Position numbers and translations under genes: made by a program | The notes under the pieces: model-generated | Database searches by the model: none | The model's input: only the letters and a program-made list of their open reading frames with translations | What the model was told of the DNA's origin: nothing | Shown here: one piece after another, positions 25,263 through 37,583 of the stretch | Numbering within the stretch: position 1 is the first letter of the stretch | Layout: the number at the start of each line of letters is the position of its first letter | From: Rhodamnia argentea | Taxonomy: Eukaryota; Streptophyta; Magnoliopsida; Myrtales; Myrtaceae | Length of the DNA: 64,000 bases | Assembly: GCF_020921035.1 (NCBI RefSeq) | Contig: NC_063151.1 | Coordinates: 2,046,001 to 2,110,000 of the forward strand | Direction of reading: 5' to 3'

Positions 25263-25886
25263 AGACAAATTTAAAGTCAATAGATTACATCGCACGTTGG
25301 CCAAAATTCAGGGATCGTTTATATCCCCTTCTTTGTGGCATTGCAGTCGCCATGATTGAAAGCAAAATTATGGTTGTCGCATTTAATTCAAATTAAATAG
25401 GTTGTGTACGAATTTTTTTCTTATGAAGAACAGAATTATAATCTATGATGGGAGTGATCGGGAACTTGAAACCTAGATAAATAGTAGTCACAGCAAACTA
25501 GTATGAACAATAAAACAACTCAAAATAAATATGATTATAAAGTAATAGGGAAGTTAAGTTTATTTAAGAAAGACAAACCATCTTCTTTCAACTTCGTAAA
25601 ATAGGTTCTGGCTGCCTGTTCTCGAGTTGGTGGGTGGGTGGGTTTAACACCTCGAACCTATGCGAATAGTACCGATTCCAAATTTTTGGAACCAAAAAGC
25701 AAACTCGTTTCCATTGGAATTAGGAATTGGCCATTGGAACTAGGAACTAGACTTGTTTTGGTTCCCGAATAGAACCCGATTGGTTGCACTGCCCTAATTT
25801 AGAACATGAAATTAAATAAGATTTTAGTCTTAATCACAATACTAAGGCGATAATATTGGCAACTGAAAGTATCGACATTGAAATTG

Positions 25887-26425
25887 ATCTAGGGTGTGCG
25901 TTTGTTTCAATGAAAGTGATTTTTGGAATTTTATTTTCCAAACTTTCACCCGTCCGGTTCACCGAAAATAACAAGTCAATGGAAAATACTTTTCAGTCAA
26001 TGAACATATTCATGCATAAAATCAAGAACTTGAATTATTTAGTTTGAAGAGGTGAAAATACTTTTCAGAATTGCTCCTCTCGAGTTTTTTAATATGTTGT
26101 TTAATATATCAATATATATTTTTTTTATCTTTCTCTTGGCTGGTCACTAGGCCTCGGTGACGGCCACAGGCATCGTCCGGCGAGGCTCCGGCTCGCTAGA
26201 CCCGGTGAGGCTTGGCCTCGCTCGTGATTGACGATCTCTCGTCGTGGCTCGGTGATCCACAAGGTAGAAGAAAAAAAGAAAAAGAATATAATTTAAAATT
26301 TTGAATTTTTTTTCCTAATGTAAAGTCATGAGATTGAAATTATTTTTTTAAATGAAAACTAAACATCGGGAAAATATTTTCGATAACATATCATCAAATA
26401 AATCAAAACAAATGCACTCTTAGTA
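25887..26425. mobile_element. Fold-back element with GC-rich core
   Basis: The left end 'ctagggtgtgcgtttgtttc' and the right end 'caaaacaaatgcactcttag' are inverted relatives. A GC-rich core at about 26145-26265 contains 'acggccacaggc' and 'gcgaggctccggctcgc', resembling the cores of other fold-backs in the window. It has no reliable coding frame. Confidence 0.4.
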
Positions 26426-27536
26426 CGAATATCCAAGAGAAAAAAACTAGTAAATAACAATTAATCTTATGAATTTAAATTAGCTCGAGTTAGGGACCTA
26501 CCTTTCGTTTGATCCACATTGAATGCAAGCTCGTATAGGGATCAAGCTCTCTCTCCAACAAGATCGAGGGGCATTCCCTTTGCTAGTGTCTTTGGAAACC
26601 ATGACGACGCAATATTCGACTAGCCATTGGAGTGGTTTTCAACCTTGAAGGCCATCCCCACGAGCTCCGACTCGATGCAAGTAGCCAAAGATTCACCGAG
26701 TCGGCTTCATAAAAGAGCCTCCTCATAGTACAAATTAAGAATCATTATATTGATATTCGGTTTCCACCAAATAATGGATATGATAGGACATAAAAATATC
26801 CGACTTTAAATCCGTAGTTCATCAAACAGAAAATAGGATATGATCAAATCATTACATTTCTTATATTTCGACTATAAATCTGGACGATCAAATGCAGCCT
26901 AACGGTCTATTAGGGCTATAACTTCACATGCCTTGTAATTGTAAACTCCATTTTTTATCAATAAGAACGATCAATATGTACTACGATTTTTTGGGGTCGC
27001 GTGACGTGGCCCAATGAAAGGGCGAGTGTTCGTGGGAGGATGCACGGGGGAGTACAGCTTAGCATTCCCGCTTTTGTCGTCGGACATTCATGTGAACGAA
27101 AACACTTGTTTGGGGCGGGGGGCATTACCGTCATTTCGTCTTAACTTGCAACAGAAATCATTCCCCGCCCCGCAACTTGGCAGTTAAGCCCCGCGGTACT
27201 AAAATATCCAATCATCGAATTCCACTATTTACCCTCCTCCCACTCCTAAAACCACCACTTTGTCCTAAAACGACACTCCATTCTCCATCTTTCTAATCCA
27301 GTCCGATGGAAAAGGGCAGGACCGTGAATAAGACGAAAACACGGGGCGCATTTCTTCTCCGGTGCAGAGCGCAGACCCACCCGCGCGGGACTCTTCTCCC
27401 CTCTGACCGCCCACTCGGCCCATCGAAACGCTCAAAAAGCTCTGCAACACCGGGCAAACGCAACACACCAACCGTTGCAGAGGGAGGGAGGGAGAGAGCT
27501 AGCTGAGCCACAGAGGAAGACGGGGAAGCTTGAGCG

Positions 27537-30500
27537 ATGGCGATCCCTGAGGAGGAGCGCCACCGCGGCCGGGGCAGGGCGCCGCCTCAAGCCTCGGCTG
27601 CTGCGAGGCCGCCGGCGAAGTCTCGAGTCCCGCTCCGGCGGCTCCTCCGAGTGGCTTCGGTCGCTTGCGGGATCCAGTTCGGGTGGGCGCTGCAGCTCTC
27701 GCTGCTGACCCCGTACGTGCAGGAGCTGGGGATCCCTCACGCGTGGGCCAGCATTATATGGCTGTGCGGGCCGCTCTCTGGGCTCCTCGTCCAGCCCCTG
27801 GTGGGCCACATGAGCGACCGGTGCACCAGCCGCTTCGGCCGCCGTAGGCCGTTCATCGTTGCCGGGGCTCTGTCGATCACTGTCGCCGTGCTGATCATCG
27901 GCCACTCCGCCGATATCGGGTGGTTGCTTGGAGACAGGGGCACCACCAAGCCGCGAGCGGTCGGTGCTTTCGTCTTCGGGTTTTGGATCCTCGATGTGGC
28001 TAACAACATGACTCAGGGTCCTTGCAGAGCTCTGCTCGGTGATCTCACCGGTAATTTAGCTCATTTTGTTTCGATAATTCAGTTGCCTGACGATTATTGG
28101 CTTCCGCTTTTCTCTTGCTTCGTCGGAACCCTAGGGGAGCACTGTTCCGGAGCGTTTCTCTTTTATTAGTGTGTAATTGACGGTAAGGGGCTGGTCGTAC
28201 GCGAGTTGTATTTCTGACTTCAGTTGGGCATCTTTTGGCCGGACAAAACAGATGGTACAACTATGGCTGTCTAGTATTTTATCCTTAATTTGGCTCGTAC
28301 CTCTTGAGATTTTGGCGCACGTAGTTGGGAGTGGTCCACGGGACGGTTTTTTGTTTTGTTGTGGATGATTGAATGCTCCCGATTGTTTTCTGTTTTACAT
28401 TTCTTCCTTCTGTGACTGATGTTTATTATTTAGTTTAGAAGCGATCGCCTGCTATACCTGAAATTAACTACAGTATAAACGTACAGGAAAGGATTATTTT
28501 GAAACTTATCAGCCGCTTGAATGCTGAAAATAACAAGCGAGTTTTTTTTCCCCTTCTTCTAGCATTTTCCCTTCATCCCCAGGGATCTGCAAACAAAGAT
28601 ATTTCATGGAATATGAACAATGTTAGGCAGGTGAATGTGCTTGGATGAGGTCCAGGGATATGAAGTCCAATCCGGATTGTGCCACTCAGATGATGCAGTC
28701 TTGTTTCTGTTCTTGATGACTTTTAAGTGTATTGGCATGTTTTTGAGCGAATTGTGCAGAGAATAATTTTAAGCTGCTGGTGAGATGTCAGCCAGCAGAT
28801 GAATGTAATAAGGAGGTATTAAATAGCATGCACTTTGGAAGTTAGATAAAATGGAGGACATTACCAGGTCTAATGTTCCCATCCAGTCTGGAAGAACAAT
28901 CTTCTTTTCCGATTCTTGTCTGAGGTTCTGGTTTCTCAAGTCATTTGGGGCATTGATTTTTCGCTTACAAGTATTAGAAATCTTCCTGTTAAGTGATGTT
29001 CTCTATAGAGATTATGAGCCTTTACATGTCATCAGATCTTTCATTGCCTATGAAGGGGAGAGACACGATGACAATTGCTCTTGGTTTCCTGGCTTTTTGC
29101 CTTTCGATACACCATTATCAATCTTTTATGCCAATTAGTTGATTAGGAGACTGAGGAAATGTCAGGCTTTCACCTTTTCATAGTAGGGAGAAACGGGACA
29201 AGATGTCCTAAGCTGGTTGAACTGAGGTGGGTGTATCATTAGGTGAATGACTGCAATAGCATTAGAACCTGGTAATTACCTTTCTAGAGCAACCTGCATA
29301 TTTGCTTTATCCTTTAACTCTTACAGGCCTCTTAAAGCAAAAGTGAGGTTTCTACTTTAATGGCGATCCTATGCAACAAAATCATGTGGACGTTGTGGGA
29401 CAAATAAATATTTGTGACAGAAGATTTTCATTTGGAGCTACGAATCTCTTCTTCTTCATTTTCTTGTCCTTTAAAAAATTTTGTCCCTTCTTTCTGTTGG
29501 AAAGTGTGGGGAAGTGGCCACGGAGGTTGAGCAGGCTTTGTTTGGAAGTGGAAATTTACTGCACTGCAAAGCTGGCTACAGGATCATTCAAGCCCACATA
29601 AGTCCCCTCCCGCTAACCCAGTAGCTCTACTCCATTCTGCATTGGGGTGGTTGCCCTTAGTTATATGTGCATATGTAATGTCTTGGTGGCCAAGTTGAAC
29701 TGTGGCTCTTTGTCTATTTTTGTTTTTCTTCTCTAAGTTCATTTAGTGATTCCGTGAGTCTGTTTCTTCGCTCAAGCATAATCTTTCCCACCTGCACAAG
29801 GGTCATAGTGCTTTCAATTAAATAATTGAATAAGTTTCAATTATGATGTACTGCCTTTAAGTAAGTTGTTAGTGAAAGCAAAACAAGAACCATAGAACTT
29901 TACAAATAGTTCATGTACTTGGATCTTGGGAACTTGAGGAATGTACTTCTATTGTCTGTTGTTTAACTGACCAAATAAAGAATTTTTCTCTGACAAGTAA
30001 GGGTTTTCTTATTTGAAGAAAACAGTGTGGCTTAGTTCCTCTTTAGGCAAAATCATTGTGACAAGAGAACACTAAGTACTTTTCTCTGGCGTCTGCTATA
30101 TGTGGGATTTTAGGAAGCACTGTAGTAGGCTGTTATAATGGAAATAGCATAATATTGACATTTAATTTCAGTTAATTTCTTTTATCTCAGGGAATGACCA
30201 TAGAAGGACTCGAGTAGCCAATGCATATTTCTCGCTGTTTATGGCTGTCGGTAATGTCCTTGGTTTCGCCACAGGGTCATATAGTGGATGGTATAAAATT
30301 TTGCCATTTACTGTGACTTCTGCATGCAATGCTGACTGCGCCAACCTTAAGTCTGCATTCTTCATCGATGTTGCATTTATTGCAATCACTACATATATAA
30401 GCGTCTCAGCAGCTCAGGAATTACCTCTTGGTTCGAGTGTCAGATCCTTGTCCACTGCTGATGGACCTGAACAGTCAAGCAACACTCAGGAAGCTTTCAT

Positions 30501-33339
30501 GTGGGAACTATTTGGGACTTTCCGATATTTTTCCGGGCCTGTATGGATAATCTTGCTTGTTACTGCTTTGACTTGGATTGGATGGTTTCCTTTTCTTCTC
30601 TTTGATACTGATTGGATGGGAAGAGAAATTTACGGCGGCCGACCCAATGAAGGGCAGAACTACAACGAAGGTGTTAGGATGGGTGCATTAGGTCTCATGT
30701 TGCAATCAGTTGTCTTGGGAATAACTTCAGTTCTCATGGAGAAGCTTTGCAGGAAATTTGGGGCAGGTTTTGTATGGGGGATTTCGGACATTCTTATGGC
30801 TCTTTGTTTTCTTGGCATGCTTGTGGTAACATATGTCAATAGCATGGACTCAGGTGACACTTCACCTGCAGACGGCATTGTAATCGCTGCAATAGTGATT
30901 TTCGCCATACTAGGTGTTCCTTTGGCTGTAAGTTGCTATCTCCTATGAAAAGAAAAATGTTCTTCCTTAATGGAACATGAAATCATCCTGATTTTCAGTT
31001 GCGAACATCATATTAATCAGGATAAATTTGATAATAGCTATTTCTGCTAATCTAACAAGGGAAGCTTTCTGGATTGGATTCTGCTGTTTACTTTGTTGTG
31101 GTACTTAATTTAGGGAGTGCATGTGGTGTGGAGTAGAAAGAAATTAGGGAGTAACAGTACCTTAACTTTGTGATGGTTATCGTGCTTTATGGGAAAGCGA
31201 TTAATGTGATACTGCTATTGCAGGTAACTTATAGCGTTCCATATGCCTTGGTTTCAACACGTATTGAGTCTTTGGGACTTGGGCAAGGTCCGCATCTGTG
31301 CTCTATTTTCGAACTATTTTATGGTTTCGGTTAACTAATTGCTTATATTGATCTCTGGTTTATTATTATTTTTAGGATTGTCTATGGGCGTTTTAAACCT
31401 GGCAATCGTGATCCCACAGGTATAATTCTCTTGTAGACCTACTTTTTTATAATTAGGATTATTGGTTGTTCTCTTCTTTTTTCCTTGAAAATAGACCATG
31501 TGTGCATAAGTACGTTTTCTGCTGCAATTATCTTCTGCTACCTGGCTGATAAGAAAGTAAGTGCAAAACCTTCTTGAAGTGACGTGGTTGATAATGTCAT
31601 ATATATCCTGTGATGTTGGTTGTCTTGACATTCCTGTAAGCAGCTCTTTCTCGTGAATCTGTTTGACTGAAGAAGTTTTATATATTCTCTTACCATAAGA
31701 TTCTGATCCAGGGATGATCTTTATATTACTTTGCATGTAACTGAATTTAGATTGCCTATTTGATGAGAAAGTGATATATGCCCTAGCTGGTCTGTACTTT
31801 AGGAAAATATTTAGAACCAACCATTAAAAGTTTCATTGACAAAGTAAACTGATCTGTGGGACCAACCATTAAAAGTTTCACTGACGAAGTAAACCAATCT
31901 GTGGGAGTGATCTTTATCGCATGCTGTATCATTTTACTGAGGGAGTTGTGACAAAGTTCTCCTATCTCTTGCAGAGTGAGATAAAGAGTTTTAGCTCTAG
32001 CTTGAAACATTAATAAGTTCTGGAAAGCTATTTGCGTGTCCAATTTGATACTTGAAGGCTCAGAGGTAGTGAAAGATTAGAGGAGCATGCTTATAATTGG
32101 GGGAAAACTAGTAGGGGCTCCATTGGCATTATACTGAGGCGCGTTGATGTGAGGATCTCTAGAGGAATAAAATAGAAGTCTGATCTTTCTGAAAGAAGAA
32201 AATGATGCAGATATATGTGTCCTGGTCAACTAGAGAGTTTGTTAAATTGATATTTGTCTACTAATAGAATTGGTGCTCTCTTCTTCTTTCAAGGGTTAAT
32301 CTAGATAAATGTCTCAATGTTCTGAACTATGGTCCTATAGTTGATAAAACTTTGAATGGCAAATACGATGAGCTGTCCCTTTTGTCTAACTCTGGTGAAA
32401 AGCATCTTAACTCTCTTAGGATGAAATTAAAAGACATTGATCGTTCATAAATGAACCTTTTTTAAAATTTTATGGAAGATGGAGAAGCGTAGATGAATAG
32501 TCTAGTTCCTCCATAAAGCTTGTACCAAGTACCTTTTGTTGGATTAATTTACATGACAGGAGTTATGGACAAGTCAAACCACATCTATATATTAAAAAAT
32601 TTCCTCTGTGAAGCGATACAAGTTAATACAAAGAAAATGATGAACCCGAGTTCTAGTCTCTGTAAAAAACCATGAAGCACTTCTATGAAACACCAGAGGA
32701 TGAACTTCTAACACCTAAAATTGACAATTTCTTTCTAGCAATAAATCAAGATATTACAGATGAAAATCTAGTCCTTGATTTTTACCTTGCTCTTACTAAA
32801 TTCGTATACCAAAAATATGCCATTCATTGTGATTTGGAAGATGAAATCATGGATAGACACTCAATTAATGGAAGAGATGGTGGCAAGAAACAAATTGGAG
32901 AGGAGGAGAAACAAATTGGAGAGGATGAATTCCTGAATAAATATCCAACAACTATCCATAATAAGAAGAGAAACCTGAAAACATTGAAGGGAGAGACTGC
33001 ATTCTAGTCGATTAATTTATAAAATGGGTGTTACGGGTGTGCAAACAGTGCCTTCCAAAATGGAATGGCAGCCCTACACCAGTGATATGCATCCCAATGC
33101 ATATCTCTGATGCATTTCACTCCCACAGAGAGGCATTTTACTAATCAGCTAACTGTGACATATCTAATCCCTGAAAACAGGTGGTGGTATCCCTGGGAAG
33201 TGGACCATGGGATCAATTATTTGGTGGTGGAAATTCACCAGCTTTTGCGGTGGCAGCAATATCGGCCTTCACTGCTGGTCTTATAGCCATTTTAGCTATT
33301 CCTCGATCCAGTCCTCAGAAACCCAGGACTGTCATATGA
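27537..33339 (+). CDS. SUT4: Sucrose transporter, SUT4/SUC4 clade
   Basis: Proton-coupled sucrose carrier of the major facilitator superfamily (GPH family, 12 membrane helices). SUT4-clade members sit mainly in the tonoplast and export sucrose from the vacuole. Exons are 27537-28050, 30191-30927, 31224-31287, 31376-31419 and 33181-33339, all bounded by GT/AG, giving 505 residues, close to the usual length. Hallmarks are [20 protein letters not shown] (46-65), the conserved His in IPHAW (H68), [17 protein letters not shown] (94-110), [20 protein letters not shown] (151-170), the loop [13 protein letters not shown] and the C-terminal [20 protein letters not shown]. The short basic N-terminus and overall match to SUC4 place it in that clade. 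Introns 1 (2.1 kb) and 4 (1.8 kb) are long, and intron 4 holds unexplained coding-like sequence. Membership is secure; tonoplast location is inferred from the clade. Confidence 0.95.
31815..31904 (+). repeat. 45-bp direct tandem duplication in SUT4 intron 4
   Basis: Two adjacent copies begin 'accaaccattaaaagtttca' and end 'aatctgtggg' or 'gatctgtggg', with a few substitutions between them (ttgacaaag against ctgacgaag). A simple local duplication. Confidence 0.7.
32268..33007 (+). other. Unrecognised coding-like insertion in SUT4 intron 4
   Basis: Two plus-strand open frames lie here: 32268-32450 (about 60 codons between stops) and 32672-33007 (111 residues from an ATG). Both look protein-like in composition (mixed acidic and hydrophobic, few low-complexity runs). 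The second ends in a charged tail with the duplicated motif [14 protein letters not shown]. Neither belongs to the transporter, whose reading frame is complete without them. I do not recognise the products. A decayed mobile-element or virus-derived insertion would fit a broken set of frames in an enlarged intron, but this is inference, and chance frames cannot be excluded. Confidence 0.3.
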
Positions 33340-35587
33340 GGTACTATGGAACATCCTTGTTTTGCACAGCGATATCTCATTGTGATCAATGTGACAGGAC
33401 AGCATGGATAAATATACGATTTTTGGTGCTTTTATTTTTTCAATGTCATTCATTGCAAGGGCTTGATCAGTGGGTTTATACCTGTCATCTGGAACGCTAG
33501 AGAACATTGTCTGCGCACTCTTCTCAAGTATCTTTGCTTTAGAATTACCATTGTCAGGCATTGACATTGTCTGGTTTGTAGCTTGAAGAAGACCTGTCTC
33601 ATTGAGAATCGGTATTTATGGGAAATCAGGATGATTACTATGAAAAGATTTAAAAACATTGCTCTGGATGATTTCTGAGCGATCAACATTCCATGTGTGA
33701 GGAATTGTACAAAATTAGCGAAATGATTTCTGCATTTTCAATGTGATCACCCATCTGCTTGGTGAAGTATCTTCTCTATGAAAAAGCATTATCCTGTGAA
33801 ATTCAAGTCTCCAGTTCCTGATAGCTAAACATGTCTCTTTATGCAGATTTTGAAGTTTTTGTAGATTCTCCAATTCATCCCAGGACAATGTCCTTGTGAT
33901 AATTAGGTTGCCTACGGATGATATAAGTAAATACTATAATAAGGGAAAGAGGATCCCATGCAGCTTGTGCAAATTTGCTCTACATTTTGCGCATCACATT
34001 TATACACGAGTTCTGCTGTCTGAACCTTGAGGAGTACATATCATGCGTCATCTAGGAGTTTAACTAACTTTATAATAGGCATGTGTTTGCTTTTGCTGAC
34101 TTTTACACAGAACTTGTTCTTCTGTCTGTTGCAGTTCTCTTGTTTTCATTGTGTCCATTGGAGGCATTTGGGTGGTTTCCTGGAGCAGTTCAATTACTGT
34201 CTTTTTGTGAATCAATTTTTGGGGCTGTTGCTGTTTGATTTTGAGACTAGACTGGCCAACAGGGACAGTAACTTTTTGCTCTACACTACAAATATGCTGG
34301 AATAGAATGGCCGATGTTCACAAGATATGATGGATGAATGCTGGAGAAGAATGATATCCATCCAGCCATGCGCTCTATGCACGAGATATCTTGGGTGCTG
34401 CTGCTGGGGATTTGCTTTTTAGCTGTCAGGTCGAGTCACGCATCAACCCTGTCCATGAAAGTGAAAGAACAAAACTGGTGGACTTTCTGAGGGGCATATT
34501 TTCTTTTTGTGCAAATGTCCAATCCCTGGAAGTCTTGTACTGCCAGGGTCAAGATCATTGTTACATGAGGAGATGCATTGATGCGTGTTTTATGTCATAG
34601 GAGACTCTGAAATTATTCGAATCAAAAGGAGGCGTCCATATGGGGAACCCAGGTCTGTACATATCTTTGAATTTGGGTTCTTCAGATATTTATTAACTAG
34701 AATAATGTGCCTAGATTGTTTACTCATTGCCTGCTTCTGCTTTTATAACTCAAGTAATCTTTACTCAGCGAGTATAAAACATGTCTATTTCAGCTTTTGA
34801 GGTTTGTAAGGTGCTCAACTGTTCTTGGAAAAATAAATCATTCCACACAAGAAGGGGAGAGAGGAAACACACAACATGTGGTGATTACTTTAAGGACACA
34901 ACTGGATTGTGGCTATTGGTCTGAATCTGGTGGAAGCACCAAGCATTTTCCTATTTAATCCACGAAATGGCCGGTTCGAATTTGTGTGGCTAAACTCGTT
35001 TGATTAGCAATCGCGGTCGCTGTGCATTCTTTTCCAGGTATTTAGAGAATGATATCATACTCCTCTCTTTTTAGGCACTGGCCGACTATCCACCGAACCT
35101 AGGATTGACAACTCCAGCACATGTTATCATGGTGGGTTGTTGATGGCTCATTCATCCGTTTTGGTTCGGATGAAGAAACATAGAAAACCTTATCTATCCA
35201 TGACTTTTGGTTGAGTGCTGAAGCTGATAACAAGATACACATAAGCTCGCAATGATAGATGGCTAGATTTTCCGTCAAGATTTATATTGGTATTAAACAA
35301 ATATTATTTTTCGTGAGAAAAGGTAGGAATGAAAATTTGCCCTTTCTACATACTTCGTTGAGCCGACACTATGTTCTTGCTTCATAAAAACTTCGTGACC
35401 TCCTGGTTATCAAGAGTGTTCATGCGTTGTTTGTCGTACCCTACTACTATTGAAGAGGGTTGTTCCCACCAAATTTGTTGAACTAACCATCAATCACATC
35501 GTTCGCAAGATACTTGTTCTGATCCCCACGATTCCTAAACTAAAACAAAATCATTCGCCAAACAAGATGCTTAAGACTGATATTTAT

Positions 35588-36122
35588 CAGGAAAATTACC
35601 AAAAGTCTTCAAACTATTATAACCGTGACAATTCACTGCTAATTTTTTTTTTGTTGATTAAGTTTTAATCCTTTTATATTTGTGTCAATTCAATTTATCT
35701 GGCCCGACGACGACGTGTCAATTTTTAATAATATTTTATCAAAATTTTATATTTATTTTTTCATTTTTTTCCATTCTTTCTTTTTATTTTTTTTTCTTCT
35801 CCTTCCTCCGGCTAATCGTTGATCCGACGACCGGCCACAAGCGAGGGCGAGGTTGGCCAAGCCACTGCTAGATTTGGCTAGGCTGAGAAATAGAAATATT
35901 AGTAAAAACATTCAAAAAATGTTTTTAAAAATTGTCCACGTCAGCGATGGCCGTACCATTTAAGACGGCCGGCGTGCACGTCAATGATGTCTGTCCAAAA
36001 TTGGCCCGATAGGCTCAATTGATAAAACATGAAAAGCATTAGGATTCAATTGTCAAAATTTAAATATTCAAGATCGAATTGGCGGAAGCGTAATAGATTC
36101 AGAACTTTTCAAACAATTTTTC
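35588..36122. mobile_element. Fold-back element with GC-rich core
   Basis: The left end 'ggaaaattaccaaaagtctt' and the right end 'cagaacttttcaaacaattt' (then ttccc) are inverted relatives. The core at about 35805-35880 contains GGCCACAAGCGAG (35833-35845), and a second arm carries 'aggattcaattgtcaaaatt'. Same family as 7351-7765. The flanks (tttatca, gtttata) only resemble each other. Confidence 0.55.
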
Positions 36123-37177
36123 CCGTTTATAGGTCAAACTAGATAGGTGTCCGAAATTGATGAATGAGCAGGGGAATAAAGCCAACCGACAACGATCTCA
36201 AGAGTTCAAATCAGGCGGGACGATGATGGTTGGACGCCATCGGGAGCGGTATCAGAGCGTCTCACCAAATCAATGTCGAAAACCACTTCAAGATCGTCAG
36301 CCGAATTTCACTTTTGTCTTGGCCGGACGGCTCCAAAATCTCCAGACAAGTTTTTGGGATTTTCCTTGGAAAAAAACAAAAAAAATGTCACCTGATTTTG
36401 GCATAGAACTGCACATCCTGCTTCGTCTTTTTTTTTTTTTTAATACTAAAAACATGAGGATTGGTAAAACCTTGGAACGGGGCCAAGGCCGGTTCGGTTT
36501 CCCTATTAATCCTTCTGAACTGCAGGTTAGGCATAGTGCATTTCCACTCGGCTAACAAGAAATCATTCAACATCAGCTACGGAAACAAGAATATAATAGA
36601 GTATAATATGACAATGGTTACATTACTTCGATTCTGAGTATAATCAAGAAGGCGTTTAGAACCGGCCAGTTTAGTTCCATGCTCGTTTTAACCACTACCT
36701 CAATCCTGGCTTAGACCAAGGCAAGATCCGTGTAATCGATTCCATACACGAAAATCTGCATGGCCTGTTCCAATTTTCCGGACTTGAAATCAACGCATCT
36801 AGAGAATCAATCACCTTGATTTTTTTTCCCCTTGCTTTCCAACAAGAAAATGGGGAAAAAATAAAACAACCAAAGCCAATTCAAGTGGCGTCGGGCCTCA
36901 ACCGTCATGCCCACTTGCTTTTCACCCATTAGTGTGTGACCACGTTTTACTTACCTAATGTTGAATTTTGTCATGTTAGGGAACTGAATAAGAAAATGTT
37001 GGCACATTTTAAGCTTACTAGCTGTCTTAGGGTTTGTATGATTAACCTTCTGAAAAAGATGATAGTGTGTTTCCTTTATTTAGGTGGATCTTGTTAATTC
37101 CCCAATTTGTCCAAAAATAGATTAGAAATTAATCAATAAAATTTAGATAAAAGGAAAATGAAAAACTCAACACAGTA

Positions 37178-37202
37178 TCTCTCTCTCTCTCTCTCTCTCT
37201 CT
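37178..37202 (+). promoter_or_regulatory. CT microsatellite in the IRX9H promoter/leader
   Basis: An uninterrupted CT dinucleotide run about 380 bp before the start codon. Such tracts are common in plant core promoters and 5' leaders and can bind GAGA-type BPC factors. The regulatory role is inference. Confidence 0.4.
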
Positions 37203-37283
37203 GAGTTCTTGAAATTTAGTGCAGCAATCTACTGATCTCTCAGAGGGAAAGCTGTACAGTCCCTCCGTCGGTCGTACGTACGT

Positions 37284-37529
37284 ATGTTCAGTTTGGCCGC
37301 ATCTCTTTGCCCAAATCATCGGCGCCCTCCGACATCTCACGTTACCGTCGAATTCGGCGCAGCTGAAAAAACGAATCTTTACTCTTTGCTAGTCGATCTC
37401 TTGAATTACTCTCGGCTTCCTCACCCGATTCGTGTGATCCATCTAACTCCATTTCACCATTCTCGTAAAGTTGTCGTGCATCATCTGCGTCTGTTAGAGC
37501 CTCCTCCTCGTTCATCTCTCCGCAACTGA
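37284..37529 (+). other. Possible upstream open reading frame of IRX9H
   Basis: An 81-codon frame starts at an ATG after the CT tract and stops about 55 bp before the IRX9H start. If the transcript begins near the CT tract, this frame would lie in the 5' leader and could dampen translation. The product resembles nothing known to me and is rich in His, Pro and Arg, so it may be incidental. Confidence 0.25.
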
Positions 37530-37583
37530 TAAAGCTGGTCCGATGATGTGATCGCTCTGCGTGCCGCTTTGTCTTCTTTCGGT

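Larger units (their letters stand above)
21139..27536. other. Repeat-rich spacer between DOG1-like and SUT4 genes
   Basis: No intact gene. Contents I can see: an 'accggttcgaat' dispersed repeat (21549-21710, related motifs to about 22150); an F-box-like relic (about 23110-23378); a small MITE (23500-23823); a (CT)n microsatellite (about 24834-24856); a TRIM LTR fragment (25081-25262); a second dispersed repeat (25605-25800); and a fold-back element (about 25887-26425) with a GC-rich core. From about 27,000 the sequence turns GC-rich and is probably promoter and leader of the sucrose transporter. An upstream frame of 66 codons (27306-27506) would lie in its leader if transcription starts early. 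Confidence 0.6.
33340..37583. other. Spacer between SUT4 and IRX9H
   Basis: The first few hundred bases are probably the SUT4 3' untranslated region. Up to about 35,100 the sequence is less AT-rich and repeat-poor, but no reading frame is convincing. A fold-back element lies at 35588-36122. From about 37,150 the sequence is promoter/leader of the next gene: a (CT)n tract at 37178-37202 and an 81-codon upstream frame starting at 37284. Confidence 0.5.

Noticed and set aside
27665..27905. Short frames on both strands over SUT4 exon 1
   Set aside because: Shadows of the transporter coding frame.
28851..29138. 95-codon frame in SUT4 intron 1
   Set aside because: AT-rich intron sequence with no protein-like conservation that I can see; the spliced gene is complete without it.
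36240..36270. Primer-site-like 'cggtatcagagcg'
   Set aside because: It resembles an initiator-tRNA primer site, but no LTR end (..CA) lies directly before it and no matching repeat was seen nearby.
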